Below, piece after piece: positions 29,991-41,774 of a stretch of 64,000 bases of DNA. The first letter of the stretch is position 1. Every line of letters starts with the position of its first letter. The DNA lies in contig NZ_SBHZ01000005.1 in assembly GCF_004521985.1 (NCBI RefSeq), forward strand, positions 277,522 to 341,521. The letters run 5' to 3'. The DNA comes from Ectopseudomonas khazarica (lineage in GTDB: Bacteria > Pseudomonadota > Gammaproteobacteria > Pseudomonadales > Pseudomonadaceae). Under the pieces are notes generated by a model. That model was not told where the DNA came from. It worked only from the letters and a program-made list of their open reading frames with translations, and ran no database searches. Made by a program: the position numbers and the translations under genes.

Positions 29991-30359
29991 CTACAGACCA
30001 TCACGCTCCAGGTGATCGAAGTTCACCGCATCTCCCGGCTTGGTGTGCAGCTTGGCGCGAATGTCCTCGAAGATCGCGTCGTACTCTTCGTGCTCGCGCA
30101 TGATCGGGCTGTGGTTGGGGTGCAGGCCGTGCTTGGCCACCAGGCGAGAGATCACGCTGGCGAAATTGAAGGCCGTGTCGCGGTGCATTTCGAAGACTTC
30201 CTCGAAGGCCTTGCCGTCGATCTCGCCAGCCAGGCGTCCGTGCAGCATCGGGCCTTCCTGCGCGTCCTGACGCACCTCGTAGTGGAAGTCGATGCTGTAG
30301 CCGGGCTGACCATCCAGACCAGGCAGCCTGCTGCGATGCAGATGACCGGGTTCGAACAT
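29991..30359 (-). CDS. DUF5064-like conserved protein
   Basis: A 122-aa soluble protein. The start at 30359 has AAGGAGAG 6 nt upstream; the longer in-frame ORF to 30530 would overlap the next gene. MFEPGHLHRSRLP, YSIDFHYEVR and FNFASVISRLVAKHGLHPNH are features I associate with DUF5064, a Pseudomonas family of unknown function. No signal peptide, membrane segment or catalytic motif is visible. Downstream of and in line with the DUF2288 gene. Confidence 0.72.
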   Translation of the reverse strand: MFEPGHLHRSRLPGLDGQPGYSIDFHYEVRQDAQEGPMLHGRLAGEIDGKAFEEVFEMHRDTAFNFASVISRLVAKHGLHPNHSPIMREHEEYDAIFEDIRAKLHTKPGDAVNFDHLERDGL

Positions 30360-30450
30360 GCTTGCTCTCCTTATCGGTTGCGCTGGCACAGTACCGAGGA
30401 ACGCGCCCGGACAGTCTAGACCGGGACCTGCAGCGCTGCCGCGCGACATT

Positions 30451-30768
30451 TCAGTGCAGCGTCGACTGCCCTGCCCTCTCCTGAACCAGCACCCAGGGCG
30501 CGACCACCACGGCCCAGAGCTGCGGATCACGCGTCAGCAGATCTTCGGCCTGTGCATCTTCGAGCTTGCTCAGCAGCCCCTGGTTCATCCACTCGGCAAC
30601 CTTGGCCTGGTCGTTCTCCGCCACGGCCTGCGCGATCGCCACCAGATCCTGCGCCCCGTCGACCCAGAGCAGCGCCCCCCGAGCGAAGAATGGCTGCAGC
30701 TCCTGCCAGGTGATGGCCGCCGTCTCGCCGAGCAGCTTGGCATAGAGGGTGCTAGATTGTTCCGTCAT
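30451..30768 (-). CDS. DUF2288 protein
   Basis: A 105-aa soluble protein beginning MTEQSSTLYAKLLGETAAI. WQELQPFFARGALLWVDGAQDLV and AVVVAPWVLVQERAG are conserved DUF2288 features. Function unknown. In P. aeruginosa a homologue also lies near bfd. The start at 30768 is chosen because the upstream in-frame extension to 30903 has no homology. Confidence 0.8.
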   Translation of the reverse strand: MTEQSSTLYAKLLGETAAITWQELQPFFARGALLWVDGAQDLVAIAQAVAENDQAKVAEWMNQGLLSKLEDAQAEDLLTRDPQLWAVVVAPWVLVQERAGQSTLH

Positions 30769-30957
30769 GGTGTGCCCCGTGTCGATGGCGGTAAGTGCAG
30801 GCGCGCATGATAACGTCGAGCGTTGCCCTGGCAACTGCGCGACGCTCGCCAGCCGACCCAGGCCACGCCGTTTTTCTATACATTTCTTGCATTTAAGCGA
30901 CAACCCCGTGTTTCGCCTCCCGCTGCCGGCTTTTCAAGGCGCAAATCCGCGCTCTAC

Positions 30958-30973
30958 ACTGTTCCGGTACAGT
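30958..30973. promoter_or_regulatory. Inverted repeat in the bra promoter region
   Basis: ACTGT and ACAGT flank T-CCGG-T, a 16-bp dyad with one mismatched pair, 90 bp before the braC start in the 294-bp intergenic region. The rest of that region shows no gene. Which regulator might bind is unknown. Confidence 0.35.
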
Positions 30974-31062
30974 TGCCGGGGGCATTACCGGGATCAAGGA
31001 CCCGGTTCTGCAGCTTCGGCCGCAAGAACTACAACAATGAAAAACACAAGACTGGAGCATTC

Positions 31063-32184
31063 ATGAACAAGGCTACTAAGCAGATTTCCAAACTGTTCGC
31101 GGCAATGGCACTGGCGGGGGCGGCCAGCTACTCGATGGCAGCCGACACCATCAAGATCGGCCTGGCCGGTCCGGTGACCGGTGCCGTCGCACAGTACGGC
31201 GAGATGCAATTCATCGGTGCCAAGATGGCCATCGAGCAGATCAACAAGGCTGGCGGCGTGAACGGCGCCCAGCTCGAAGGCGTGGTCTACGACGACGCGT
31301 GCGATCCGAAGCAGGCCGTGGCCGTTGCCAACAAGATCGTCAACGACGAAGTCAAGTTCGTGGTTGGCCACCTGTGCTCCAGCTCCACCCAGCCGGCCTC
31401 CGACATCTACGAAGACGAAGGCATCCTGATGATCACCGCGGCTTCCACCAGCCCGGACATCACCGCTCGTGGCTACGAGCTGGTCTTCCGTACCATCGGT
31501 CTGGACAGCCTGCAGGGCCCGACCGCCGGTAACTTCATCGCCGACCACATCAAGCCGAAGAGCGTTGCCGTCATCCACGACAAGCAGCAGTACGGCGAAG
31601 GCATCGCCACCGCGGTCAAGCAGACCCTGGAGGGCAAAGGCGTGAAAGTCGCCATGTTCGAAGGCATCAACGCCGGCGACAAGGACTTCTCCGCGCTGAT
31701 CGCCAAGCTCAACCAGGCGGGTGTCGACTTCGTCTACTACGGCGGCTACCACCCGGAACTGGGCCTGCTGCTGCGCCAGACCAAAGAACGTGGCCTGAAC
31801 GTCAAGTTCATGGGTCCGGAAGGCGTGGGTAACAAGGAAATCTCGGCCATCGCCGGCCCGGCTTCCGAAGGCCTGCTGGTCACCCTGCCGAAGTCCTTCG
31901 ACCAGGATCCGAAGAACCAGGCGCTGGTCGAGGCCTTCAAGGCCAAGAACGAAGACCCGAGCGGCCCGTTCGTGTTCCCGGCCTACGCTGCCGTTCAGGT
32001 CATCGCTGAAGGCATCGAGAAAGCCGGCGACACCGATACCGCCAAGGTAGCTGCCGCCCTGCGCTCCAACAGCTTCGACACCCCCACCGGCACCCTGGCC
32101 TTCGACGAGAAGGGCGATCTGAAGGACTTCAGCTTCGTGGTGTACGAATGGCACCAGGACGGTTCCAAGTCCGAAGCCAAGTAA
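31063..32184 (+). CDS. braC: Branched-chain amino-acid ABC transporter, substrate-binding protein
   Basis: A 373-aa periplasmic protein. The signal peptide ends AASYSMA|ADTIKIGLAG (about residue 26). The Leu/Ile/Val-binding fold is shown by GPVTGAVAQYG, the Cys pair (DDACDPKQ and GHLCSSSTQP, a disulfide in LivJ-type proteins) and YYGGYHPELGLLLRQ. Start at 31063 has TGGAG upstream. Length matches P. aeruginosa BraC. A terminator-like hairpin separates it from braD, which would allow binding protein to be made in excess over the membrane components. Confidence 0.95.
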   Translation: MNKATKQISKLFAAMALAGAASYSMAADTIKIGLAGPVTGAVAQYGEMQFIGAKMAIEQINKAGGVNGAQLEGVVYDDACDPKQAVAVANKIVNDEVKFVVGHLCSSSTQPASDIYEDEGILMITAASTSPDITARGYELVFRTIGLDSLQGPTAGNFIADHIKPKSVAVIHDKQQYGEGIATAVKQTLEGKGVKVAMFEGINAGDKDFSALIAKLNQAGVDFVYYGGYHPELGLLLRQTKERGLNVKFMGPEGVGNKEISAIAGPASEGLLVTLPKSFDQDPKNQALVEAFKAKNEDPSGPFVFPAYAAVQVIAEGIEKAGDTDTAKVAAALRSNSFDTPTGTLAFDEKGDLKDFSFVVYEWHQDGSKSEAK

Positions 32185-32201
32185 GCTTCCCGCCTGAACC
32201 C

Positions 32202-32230
32202 AAAGCCCACTGCAGCCTGCAGTGGGCTTT
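32202..32230 (+). terminator. Hairpin between braC and braD (likely attenuating terminator)
   Basis: AAAGCCCACTGCA and TGCAGTGGGCTTT with a short loop, followed by GTTTATT. Position after the binding-protein gene is typical for partial termination. Confidence 0.75.
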
Positions 32231-32301
32231 GTTTATTAGAAGAATTCCGGCCTCGCGCTGCGCCACAAGCGCCGCTTTACGCGCTGCCCAGGAGTTAGGC
32301 T

Positions 32302-34486
<2,185 letters not shown>

Positions 34487-34490
<4 letters not shown>

Positions 34491-35254
34491 GCCGCACGAT
34501 TCTCGAAGTAAGCGGCCTGACCATGCGTTTCGGCGGCCTCCTGGCCGTCAACGGGGTGGGCCTGAACGTCAAGGAAAAGCAGGTGGTCTCGATGATCGGC
34601 CCGAACGGCGCCGGCAAGACCACCGTGTTCAACTGCCTGACCGGTTTCTACCAGCCAAGCTCGGGCAGCATCCGTCTCGACGGCGAGGCCATCGAAGGCC
34701 TGCCGGGCCACAAGATCGCCCGCAAGGGCGTGGTGCGGACGTTCCAGAACGTACGTCTGTTCAAGGACATGACCGCGGTGGAAAACCTGCTGATCGCCCA
34801 GCACCGCCACCTCAACACCAGCTACCTGGCCGGCCTGTTCAAGACGCCCAGCTTCCGTCGCAGCGAGCGCGAGGCGATGGACTTCGCCGGCTACTGGCTG
34901 GAGAAGGTCAACCTGGTGGAGTTCGCCAACCGCGAGGCGGGCACCCTCGCCTACGGCCAGCAACGCCGCCTGGAGATCGCCCGCTGCATGATGACCCGTC
35001 CGAGCATCCTCATGCTCGACGAGCCGGCTGCCGGCCTCAACCCGCGCGAGACCGAAGACCTGAAGGAGCTGATCGGCATGCTGCGTGACGAGCACAATGT
35101 CACCGTGCTGCTGATCGAGCACGACATGAAGCTGGTGATGAGCATTTCCGACCACATCTACGTGATCAACCAGGGCACTCCCCTGGCCGACGGCACGCCG
35201 GAGCAGATCCGCAACAACCCGGACGTGATCAAAGCCTATCTGGGGGAGGCGTAA
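34487..35254 (+). CDS. braF: Branched-chain amino-acid ABC transporter ATPase (LivG type)
   Basis: A 255-aa ABC ATPase. Walker [10 protein letters not shown], the Q-loop in TFQNVRLF, the signature [10 protein letters not shown] (a LivG-type variant of LSGGQ), Walker [13 protein letters not shown] and the switch His in [11 protein letters not shown] are all intact. Works as a heterodimer with BraG. Confidence 0.96.
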
Positions 35255-35257
35255 TCC

Positions 35258-35959
35258 ATGCTGAGCTTCAACAACGTCTCCACCTTCTACGGCAAGATCC
35301 AGGCGCTGCACGATGTCAGCATCGATGTGCAGGCCGGCGAGATCGTCACCCTGATCGGCGCCAACGGCGCCGGCAAGTCCACCCTGCTGATGACCCTGTG
35401 CGGCAACCCGCGCGCCACCAGCGGCAGCATCCGTTACCTGGGTGAAGAGCTGGTGGGCATGGACACCCCCGAGATCATGCGCAAGAGCATCGCCATCGTG
35501 CCGGAAGGCCGCCGCGTGTTCGCCCGCCTGACCGTCGAGGAGAACCTGGCCATGGGTGGCTTCTTCGGCAACAAGGCGGACAACCAGGAGCAGCTGGACA
35601 AGGTCCTGCACCTGTTCCCGCGCCTGAAGGAGCGCTTCGCCCAGCGCGCCGGCACCATGAGCGGCGGCGAACAGCAGATGCTCGCCATCGGTCGTGCACT
35701 GATGAGCAAGCCCAAGCTGCTGCTGCTCGACGAGCCGTCGCTGGGTCTGGCGCCGATCATCATCCAGCAGATCTTCGACATCATCGAGCAACTGCGCGAA
35801 GACGGCGTGACCGTGTTCCTGGTCGAGCAGAACGCCAACCAGGCGCTGAAGCTGGCTGACCGTGGCTACGTGCTGGAGAACGGCCATATCGTCATGCAAG
35901 GCAGCGGTGAGGATCTGCTCAACGACCCGAAGGTACGCGACGCCTACCTCGGCGGCTGA
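35258..35959 (+). CDS. braG: Branched-chain amino-acid ABC transporter ATPase (LivF type)
   Basis: A 233-aa ABC ATPase. Walker A GANGAGKST, the LivF-type segment SIAIVPEGRRVFARLTVEEN, signature MSGGEQQML and Walker B LLLLDEPSLGLAP are intact. Starts 3 nt after braF. It completes the braCDEFG uptake system for Leu, Ile and Val (and often Ala); the valine breakdown genes lie 4 kb downstream. Confidence 0.96.
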   Translation: MLSFNNVSTFYGKIQALHDVSIDVQAGEIVTLIGANGAGKSTLLMTLCGNPRATSGSIRYLGEELVGMDTPEIMRKSIAIVPEGRRVFARLTVEENLAMGGFFGNKADNQEQLDKVLHLFPRLKERFAQRAGTMSGGEQQMLAIGRALMSKPKLLLLDEPSLGLAPIIIQQIFDIIEQLREDGVTVFLVEQNANQALKLADRGYVLENGHIVMQGSGEDLLNDPKVRDAYLGG

Positions 35960-35977
35960 GCCGGACTGCCGTACCCG

Positions 35978-36002
35978 AAACCGCCCTCCGGGGCGGTTTT
36001 TT
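35978..36002 (+). terminator. Terminator of the bra operon
   Basis: AAACCGCCC and GGGCGGTTTTTT around a short loop, 18 nt after the braG stop. Confidence 0.88.
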
Positions 36003-36134
36003 CACGCCTGGACGACAGGCCTGCAACGCGCGCACACCTGCCGGCCAGCGAACTGTTTAGCGGATATGTCCGCCCTCTTGCATCCGCTTCGCCGCGTATT
36101 AGTCTCAACGACTCTACCCAGGCGGACCCCGCTC

Positions 36135-36995
36135 ATGCGCAAGTCCCTGCTGCTGTTGCTCGCCCTCACCGTTGCGCTCGGCGCCTGCAGCCGTGCCGGC
36201 CTGGCCTACCGCAACCTGGACTGGATCATCCCCTGGAAACTGGGCGACTACGTCGAGCTGAGCCGCGAGCAGAGCGCCTGGCTGGAACCCAGGCTGCAGC
36301 AGCACCTGACCTGGCATTGCAGCGTGGAGCTGCCGCACTACCTCGACTGGCTGCAACGCAGCCGCCAGGCGCTGGCCGAGCGCGACGCCGAACTGATGCT
36401 CAGCCAGCTGGACGGCTTCGAGCAGGCGATGCAGCGCATCGCCGTGGAAATCACCCCGAGCACCGTCGAACTGCTGCGCGGCCTCAACCCGCTGCAGGTC
36501 GAGCGCCTGTTCGCCGAGCTGGAGGAGCAGAACCGGAAGCTGCGCGTGACCTTCCTCGAGCCGCCACTGGACGAGCAGATCAGCCTGCGCGCCGAACGCA
36601 TGAACGAGCGCCTGCAGCCCTGGTTCGGCGACCTCGAGCCGGCCCAGCGCGAACGGGTACTGGCCTGGGCCCGGAGCCTGGGCGCGCAGAATCAGGTCTG
36701 GCTGGACAACCGCCTGGCCTGGCAACAGGCACTGCGTGACGCCCTGGACGCACGACGTGGCGACGACTTCGCCGCGCGCATCAGCGCCTTGCTGCAGCAG
36801 CGCGAACGCTTCTACACCGAGGCCTATCGCGCCAGCTACCAGAGCAACCGCGAGGCCATGGCCGGCATGCTCGTGGATATCGTCGCCACGGCGGACGCGC
36901 GCCAGCTGCAACGCGCCGACGAACGCCTGGACGCGCTGCGTGCCGACCTGGCCGCCCAGCAGTGCCGCAGCGACGACACGCTGGCCAGGCGCTAG
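36135..36995 (+). CDS. DUF6279-like lipoprotein
   Basis: A 286-aa protein. The signal sequence ends in lipobox LGAC (Cys at about 18). The mature part is helical: LAYRNLDWIIPWKLGDYVEL is the most conserved segment of the family I know as DUF6279, followed by LEPRLQQHLTWHCSVELPHY and long amphipathic helices. The role is unknown. Convergent with ung, with only 16 bp between stops. Confidence 0.8.
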   Translation: MRKSLLLLLALTVALGACSRAGLAYRNLDWIIPWKLGDYVELSREQSAWLEPRLQQHLTWHCSVELPHYLDWLQRSRQALAERDAELMLSQLDGFEQAMQRIAVEITPSTVELLRGLNPLQVERLFAELEEQNRKLRVTFLEPPLDEQISLRAERMNERLQPWFGDLEPAQRERVLAWARSLGAQNQVWLDNRLAWQQALRDALDARRGDDFAARISALLQQRERFYTEAYRASYQSNREAMAGMLVDIVATADARQLQRADERLDALRADLAAQQCRSDDTLARR

Positions 36996-37011
36996 GCGCG
37001 CTGGCAGCGCT

Positions 37012-37701
37012 TCAGAGCGCGGGCAGGCGCCAGTCGATGGGGGTCATGCCGTTCTGGCTGAGGAACTGGTTGCAGCGACTGAAATGACCGTTGCCGATGA
37101 AGCCGCGATGCGCGGACAGCGGCGACGGGTGTGGCGAGCGCAGTACCAGGTGCTTGGTCGGGTCGATCAGGCGCTGCTTGCTCTGCGCATGGCTGCCCCA
37201 GAGCAGGAAGACCAGCTTGGGCTGCCGCTCGCTGACCAGCTCGATGACCCGGTCGGTGAAATGCTGCCAGCCCTTGCCCGCATGCGAACCGGCGTTGGCA
37301 CGCTCCACGGTCAACGACGTGTTGAGCAGCAGCACGCCCTGATCGGCCCAGCTCTGCAGGTAGCCGTGCGCCGGGATGTCGATGTTCAGGTCGCGCTTGA
37401 GCTCCTTGTAGATGTTCACCAGCGACGGCGGCGTCTGCACCCCCGGCTGCACCGAGAAGCACAGGCCATGCGCCTGCCCCGGACCGTGGTAGGGGTCCTG
37501 GCCGATGATCACCACCTTGACCTGCTCCAGCGGCGTGGAGTTGAGCGCATTGAAGATCAGCGGGCCGGGTGGGTAGATCTCCTTGCCGGCCGCCTTCTCC
37601 GTTCGCAGGAACTCGCCCAGCTCCTTCATGTAGGGCTTGTCGAACTCGTCGCGCAGCGCCTCTTTCCAGCTGGCCTCGAGTTTGATGCGGTCATCGGTCA
37701 T
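37012..37701 (-). CDS. ung: Uracil-DNA glycosylase
   Basis: A 229-aa family 1 UDG that excises uracil from [17 protein letters not shown] (67-80) holds catalytic Asp69 and the uracil-binding residues; the minor-groove intercalation loop [11 protein letters not shown] holds the second catalytic His. Complete and of normal length. Divergent from the HDOD gene at 37842. Confidence 0.97.
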   Translation of the reverse strand: MTDDRIKLEASWKEALRDEFDKPYMKELGEFLRTEKAAGKEIYPPGPLIFNALNSTPLEQVKVVIIGQDPYHGPGQAHGLCFSVQPGVQTPPSLVNIYKELKRDLNIDIPAHGYLQSWADQGVLLLNTSLTVERANAGSHAGKGWQHFTDRVIELVSERQPKLVFLLWGSHAQSKQRLIDPTKHLVLRSPHPSPLSAHRGFIGNGHFSRCNQFLSQNGMTPIDWRLPAL

Positions 37702-37841
37702 GCCTGTTTCCTGCCTGAATCCTTACAAGTGCAGGCACGCTAGAGAAGGGGCCAGGGCAAGTCAAGGAAGACGATTGCGGCAAGGCCGGGGATGCTTTGC
37801 TAGCCTTTCGAACACAGCCACTGACGAATGAATGGAACTCG

Positions 37842-38654
37842 ATGCCGACCACCACCGATACCTTGCGCCTGGCACTCCTCAACCGTTTTCTCAAGGGCGA
37901 AGCCAAGATACCGCAGATGCCGGAGGCCGCCGTGCGTATCCGCAAGCTGCTGGACGACCCGCACACCTCGCAGGAACAACTGGCGCGGGTGATCAACGGC
38001 GACCCGCCACTGGCGGCCTACCTGATGCAGTTCTCCGCCGCGCCGCTGCTGCGCGGCAACCGCCCCTGCACCTCGCTGCGCGACCTGCTCGGCCGCCTCG
38101 GCACCCGCCAGCTGGCCGACCTGGTGCTGGGTTTCAGCCTGCAGCACCTGTTCACCAGCGACGACGCGGCGCTGCAGCAGGCGTTTCGCACGCGCTGGCG
38201 CAACGCCCGTGAACGCGCCGCCTACTGCGCCGTACTGGCACAGACCGTCGGCTTCTCCATGGATGACGCCATGCTCGGTGGGCTGCTGCAGGACATCGGC
38301 AGCCTGCCCCTGTTGTCGGAGCTGGAACACTGGCCGGAGCTGCCGCGTGACAGCGCCTCGCTGAATGCCCTGTGCGAGCAGCTCTCCGGCGACATCGGCG
38401 CGCTGATCCTGACCCGCTGGCAACTGCCGTCGGCGGTCATCGAATGCGCCCGCCTGCATGGCCAGTGGCAGCGCGAGCACGAACGCAGCGCCGACCTGGC
38501 CGACCTGGTGCTGCTGGCCAGCGCCCTGCAGTCGGGCAGTACGCCGGATGGCCTGTTGCCGGCCCAGGTCAAGCTCGGACTGGAGCGCCCATTGGACGAA
38601 CTGCGTGCGGAACTGGCCGAAGGCCTGAAACTGTGGAAGCGCCTGCTCGCCTGA
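37842..38654 (+). CDS. HDOD-domain protein
   Basis: A 270-aa cytoplasmic protein whose main part (about 18-215) is an HDOD domain: IPQMPEAAVRIRKLLDDP, SLRDLLGRLGTRQLADLVLG and LGGLLQDIGSLPLL. HDOD domains resemble HD domains but lack the His-Asp metal site; here LLQDIG replaces the usual HD. They act in signalling, often with two-component or c-di-GMP proteins. No other output domain is present. The start at 37842 is chosen over an in-frame ATG at 37797. Confidence 0.85.
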   Translation: MPTTTDTLRLALLNRFLKGEAKIPQMPEAAVRIRKLLDDPHTSQEQLARVINGDPPLAAYLMQFSAAPLLRGNRPCTSLRDLLGRLGTRQLADLVLGFSLQHLFTSDDAALQQAFRTRWRNARERAAYCAVLAQTVGFSMDDAMLGGLLQDIGSLPLLSELEHWPELPRDSASLNALCEQLSGDIGALILTRWQLPSAVIECARLHGQWQREHERSADLADLVLLASALQSGSTPDGLLPAQVKLGLERPLDELRAELAEGLKLWKRLLA

Positions 38655-38750
38655 CGCCCGGTCATGGCGCCTCATCAGGTCGGTGGATACAGCTTGCCCA
38701 AGCCCAGGGGCAGGTCGAGACTCTCCCGCACACCCCGTGCAGGAGGTCAC

Positions 38751-39164
38751 ATGAGCGACTCGAACGGCATCAGCCGCGTGCGTCTGGAACAGGCGCTCGC
38801 CCACTCCACCTTCGCCCAGTTGCTCGGCGCCGAACTGCTCGAGTTCGCGCCGGGCCGGGTCAGCCTGCAGGTACCCAGCCGTCCCGACCTGTGCCAGCAC
38901 CACGGCTACATGCACGGTGCAGTGGTCGGTTTCATGGTCGACAGCGGCTGCGCCTGGGCCGCCGCCTCGATGGTCGGTGACGTGGTCACCAGCGAATACA
39001 AGCTCAACCTCCTCGCCCCAGCACTTGGCGAACGCCTGCTCTGCCGCGCGGAAGTACTCAAGGCCGGCCAGCGCCTGGCGGTCTGCCGAGCGGACGTGTT
39101 CGCCGTGAATAACGGCCAGGAAAAGCTGGTGGCTACCGGCCTGGCGACCATCGCACGGGTCTAG
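38751..39164 (+). CDS. PaaI-type hotdog thioesterase
   Basis: A 137-aa hotdog-fold protein. The start at 38751 has AGGAGG 5 nt upstream; the longer ORF from 38664 is unsupported. RPDLCQHHGYMHGAVVGFMVD is the typical PaaI-like active-site segment (HGG/A helix). Such enzymes hydrolyse acyl- or aryl-CoA thioesters. It lies just before the valine/isobutyrate CoA-catabolic genes, but the AraC regulator is between and opposite, so direct linkage is only possible. Confidence 0.85.
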   Translation: MSDSNGISRVRLEQALAHSTFAQLLGAELLEFAPGRVSLQVPSRPDLCQHHGYMHGAVVGFMVDSGCAWAAASMVGDVVTSEYKLNLLAPALGERLLCRAEVLKAGQRLAVCRADVFAVNNGQEKLVATGLATIARV

Positions 39165-39174
39165 CAGGCCGCGA

Positions 39175-40056
39175 CTACCCCAGGTGCAGCGCCCGGTAGT
39201 GACTGGGCGCCATGCCCACCACCTTGCGAAACAGACGCGAGAAGTAATAGGCATCCTCGTAACCCAGTTGCTCCGCGACCTGGCGCACCTCGACATCGCC
39301 ACGGTCGAGCAGGCGGCAGGCCAGGGCCATCTTCAGCTGGATGAAGTCCTGGATCGGCGCATGCCCGGTCAGGGCCCGATAGGTCTTGGCGAAATGGAAG
39401 CGCGAGAGGTGGAAGTGCTCGGCCAGCTCATCGAGGTTGAGGCTGCCGTGCAGGTGCTCGCGCATCACCGCGTGCACCGCCTCGATATCCAGTACCCGCC
39501 CCGACTTGAGATTGACCCGCGCCGGCAGCACCGCCAGCGAACTGAGCATCGCCTGCAGCCGATGCGCTGCATGGATGAATGGCAGCGCATTCAACCCCTG
39601 CCGCTGCAGCCCCAGCAGCGCCTCGAAGTCCCCCAGCAGGCGTGGCTGGACGCCGATGCGGCGCAACGGCTGGCTACCCAGCAGGTCGAGGAAGTCCTGG
39701 CTGAGCGCCCCGTCGAAGTGCACCCAGTAGATGGTCCAGGGGGCATCGGCATCGGCGCCGTAGGCATGCGCGGTGTCCCTGGGCAGCAGCAGCAGATCGC
39801 CAGCACCGACCTCTAATCGTCCATCCTCGCCGTGCAGCCAGCCTTTGCCCGAGCGGCAGTAGATCAGCAGGTCATCCTCCGGCTGCGCCCGACTCATGCG
39901 GTGCCCGACCGCTTCGGGGTAGAAACCGATGGCCAGCGGGTAGCAGCCAGCACTCAGCGGATGGCGCGCCAGCAGGCGGCGCAGACGCGGCGGCGTGATG
40001 AAGCGTTGCCCACCCAGCGGCAACGGCCAGTTGGAGGTTTCCACGCGCAAGCCCAT
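39175..40056 (-). CDS. mmsR: AraC-family regulator of valine catabolism
   Basis: A 293-aa protein from the ATG at 40056. Upstream in-frame starts (ATG 40101, TTG 40128) would run through the direct repeats proposed as its operator and lack a good ribosome-binding site, so I prefer the shorter form, with moderate confidence. The N-terminal cupin-like arm (about 30-130) includes [11 protein letters not shown]. The C-terminal 100 residues hold two helix-turn-helix motifs ([20 protein letters not shown] and [20 protein letters not shown]). It is divergent from mmsA, like MmsR of P. aeruginosa, an activator of mmsAB. Confidence 0.87.
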   Translation of the reverse strand: MGLRVETSNWPLPLGGQRFITPPRLRRLLARHPLSAGCYPLAIGFYPEAVGHRMSRAQPEDDLLIYCRSGKGWLHGEDGRLEVGAGDLLLLPRDTAHAYGADADAPWTIYWVHFDGALSQDFLDLLGSQPLRRIGVQPRLLGDFEALLGLQRQGLNALPFIHAAHRLQAMLSSLAVLPARVNLKSGRVLDIEAVHAVMREHLHGSLNLDELAEHFHLSRFHFAKTYRALTGHAPIQDFIQLKMALACRLLDRGDVEVRQVAEQLGYEDAYYFSRLFRKVVGMAPSHYRALHLG

Positions 40057-40087
40057 GCTGATCGCATCCCGAGGCAGTCGACGAATC

Positions 40088-40124
40088 CCAAGATCGTCCA
40101 TCCTTCGACCAAGATCGTCAATCC
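40088..40124 (+). promoter_or_regulatory. Candidate MmsR operator: 16-bp direct repeat, 21-bp period
   Basis: CCAAGATCGTCCATCC (40088-40103) and CCAAGATCGTCAATCC (40109-40124) differ at one base and are spaced exactly two helical turns. The second copy ends 21 bp before a -10 TATAAA (40145-40150), overlapping the -35 position, the usual layout for AraC-type activators. Confidence 0.7.
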
Positions 40125-40180
40125 ACAAGGCCGTTCCCAGCCGCTATAAAAGACCCGGACAAGAACAACAGGAGGCGAAC

Positions 40181-41677
40181 ATGCCCCAGACCCTGCCGCA
40201 ACTGATCGACGGCCAATGGCGCACCAGCCAGGCTCACGAACTGATCGAAGTCACCGACCCGACCACCCAGGAAGTGATCGCCCTGGCGCCCAAGGCCACG
40301 GCCGAGGAAATCGAGACTGCGGTAGCCGGCGCACAGCAGGCCTTCCTCGCCTGGCGTGAAGTCCCGGTCTCGGAGCGAGCCCGCCTGATGCTGCGCTATC
40401 AGCACCTGCTCAAGGAGCATCACGACGAACTGGCGGAAATCCTCGCGCAGGAAACCGGCAAGACCTTCGCCGATGCCAAGGGCGACGTATGGCGGGGCAT
40501 CGAGGTGGCCGAGCATGCCGCCAATATCGCCAGCCTGATGATGGGCGAGACGGTGGAGAACGTCGCCCGCGAGATCGACACCGCCAGCTGGATCCAGCCG
40601 CTGGGGGTGTGCGTCGGCATCACCCCGTTCAACTTCCCGGCGATGATTCCCCTGTGGATGTTCCCGCTGGCCATCGCCTGCGGCAACGCATTCATTCTCA
40701 AGCCGTCCGAACAGGACCCGATGACGCCCAACCGCCTGGCCGAACTGTTCCTCGAAGCCGGCGCACCGGCCGGCCTGCTGCAGGTGCTGCATGGTGCACG
40801 CGAGCAGGTCGATGCCCTGCTGGTGCACCCGCTGGTGCGCGCGGTGTCCTTCGTCGGCTCGGTGACGGTGGGCCAGCATGTGTACCGCACCGGCACCCAG
40901 CACCTGAAGCGCGTGCAGGCCTTCGCCGGGGCGAAGAACCACATGGTGGTGATGCCCGATGCACCCAGGGACCAGGTCATCAGCAACCTGCTCGGCGCCA
41001 GTTGCGGGGCCGCCGGCCAGCGTTGCATGGCGATCAGCGTGGCGGTGTTCGTCGGCGAGGCGAAACACTGGATCGGCGACCTGGCCGAACAGATGGCCGC
41101 GCTGCGCCCCGGCCACTGGCAGGACAGTGGCGCCGCCTATGGTCCGCTGATCAGCCCGCAGGCCCGCCAGCGCGTGCTGCGTCTGATCGAGGAAGGCAAG
41201 GCCGAAGGCGCCGAGTGCCTGCTCGATGGTTCGCACTGCGTGGTCGACGGGTATCCGCATGGCAACTGGGTCGGCCCGACCCTGTTCCGCGGCGTGACCA
41301 GCAGAATGAGCCTGTACCGCGAGGAAATCTTCGGCCCGGTGCTGGTGTGCATGGAGGTGGACACTCTGGAAGAAGCCATCGCGCTGATCAACGCCAGCCC
41401 CTACGGCAACGGCACCAGCCTGTTCACCCGCTCCGGCGGCGCCGCCCGGCATTTCCAGCATGCAATCGAGGTCGGTCAGGTGGGCATCAACGTGCCGATC
41501 CCGGTGCCGCTGCCGTTCTTCTCCTTCACCGGCTGGAAGGGTTCGTTCTATGGCGACCTGCATGCCTATGGCAAACAGGCGGTGCGCTTCTATACGGAGA
41601 CCAAGACGGTGACCAGCCGCTGGTTCGACGACACAGCGCTGGGCGACGGGCCGAACATGACCATTTCTCTGAAATGA
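40181..41677 (+). CDS. mmsA: Methylmalonate-semialdehyde dehydrogenase (CoA-acylating)
   Basis: A 498-aa aldehyde dehydrogenase. AGGAGGCGAAC precedes the ATG at 40181. [36 protein letters not shown] and the catalytic Cys in [12 protein letters not shown] fit the CoA-acylating MmsA type (not the Glu-using general ALDH type). It converts methylmalonate semialdehyde to propionyl-CoA in valine breakdown. First gene of the operon facing mmsR. Confidence 0.95.
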   Translation: MPQTLPQLIDGQWRTSQAHELIEVTDPTTQEVIALAPKATAEEIETAVAGAQQAFLAWREVPVSERARLMLRYQHLLKEHHDELAEILAQETGKTFADAKGDVWRGIEVAEHAANIASLMMGETVENVAREIDTASWIQPLGVCVGITPFNFPAMIPLWMFPLAIACGNAFILKPSEQDPMTPNRLAELFLEAGAPAGLLQVLHGAREQVDALLVHPLVRAVSFVGSVTVGQHVYRTGTQHLKRVQAFAGAKNHMVVMPDAPRDQVISNLLGASCGAAGQRCMAISVAVFVGEAKHWIGDLAEQMAALRPGHWQDSGAAYGPLISPQARQRVLRLIEEGKAEGAECLLDGSHCVVDGYPHGNWVGPTLFRGVTSRMSLYREEIFGPVLVCMEVDTLEEAIALINASPYGNGTSLFTRSGGAARHFQHAIEVGQVGINVPIPVPLPFFSFTGWKGSFYGDLHAYGKQAVRFYTETKTVTSRWFDDTALGDGPNMTISLK

Positions 41678-41774
41678 GAACCGGGTAACGTGTCTTTAGA
41701 CCAATAGACGATCACCCGAACTGGACAAGCGGCGTAAAAGGGTTCTCAGCAGAACAAGAACAAGGAGAACTGCA

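Noticed and set aside
30958..30973. LexA box at the bra promoter
   Set aside because: The dyad has CTG-N8-CAG, while LexA sites need CTG-N10-CAG, and there is no reason for damage control of amino-acid uptake.
40057..40128. Longer MmsR starting at 40128 (TTG) or 40101 (ATG)
   Set aside because: The extra residues come from the direct repeats proposed as operator, and neither start has a well-placed ribosome-binding site. The choice stays uncertain.
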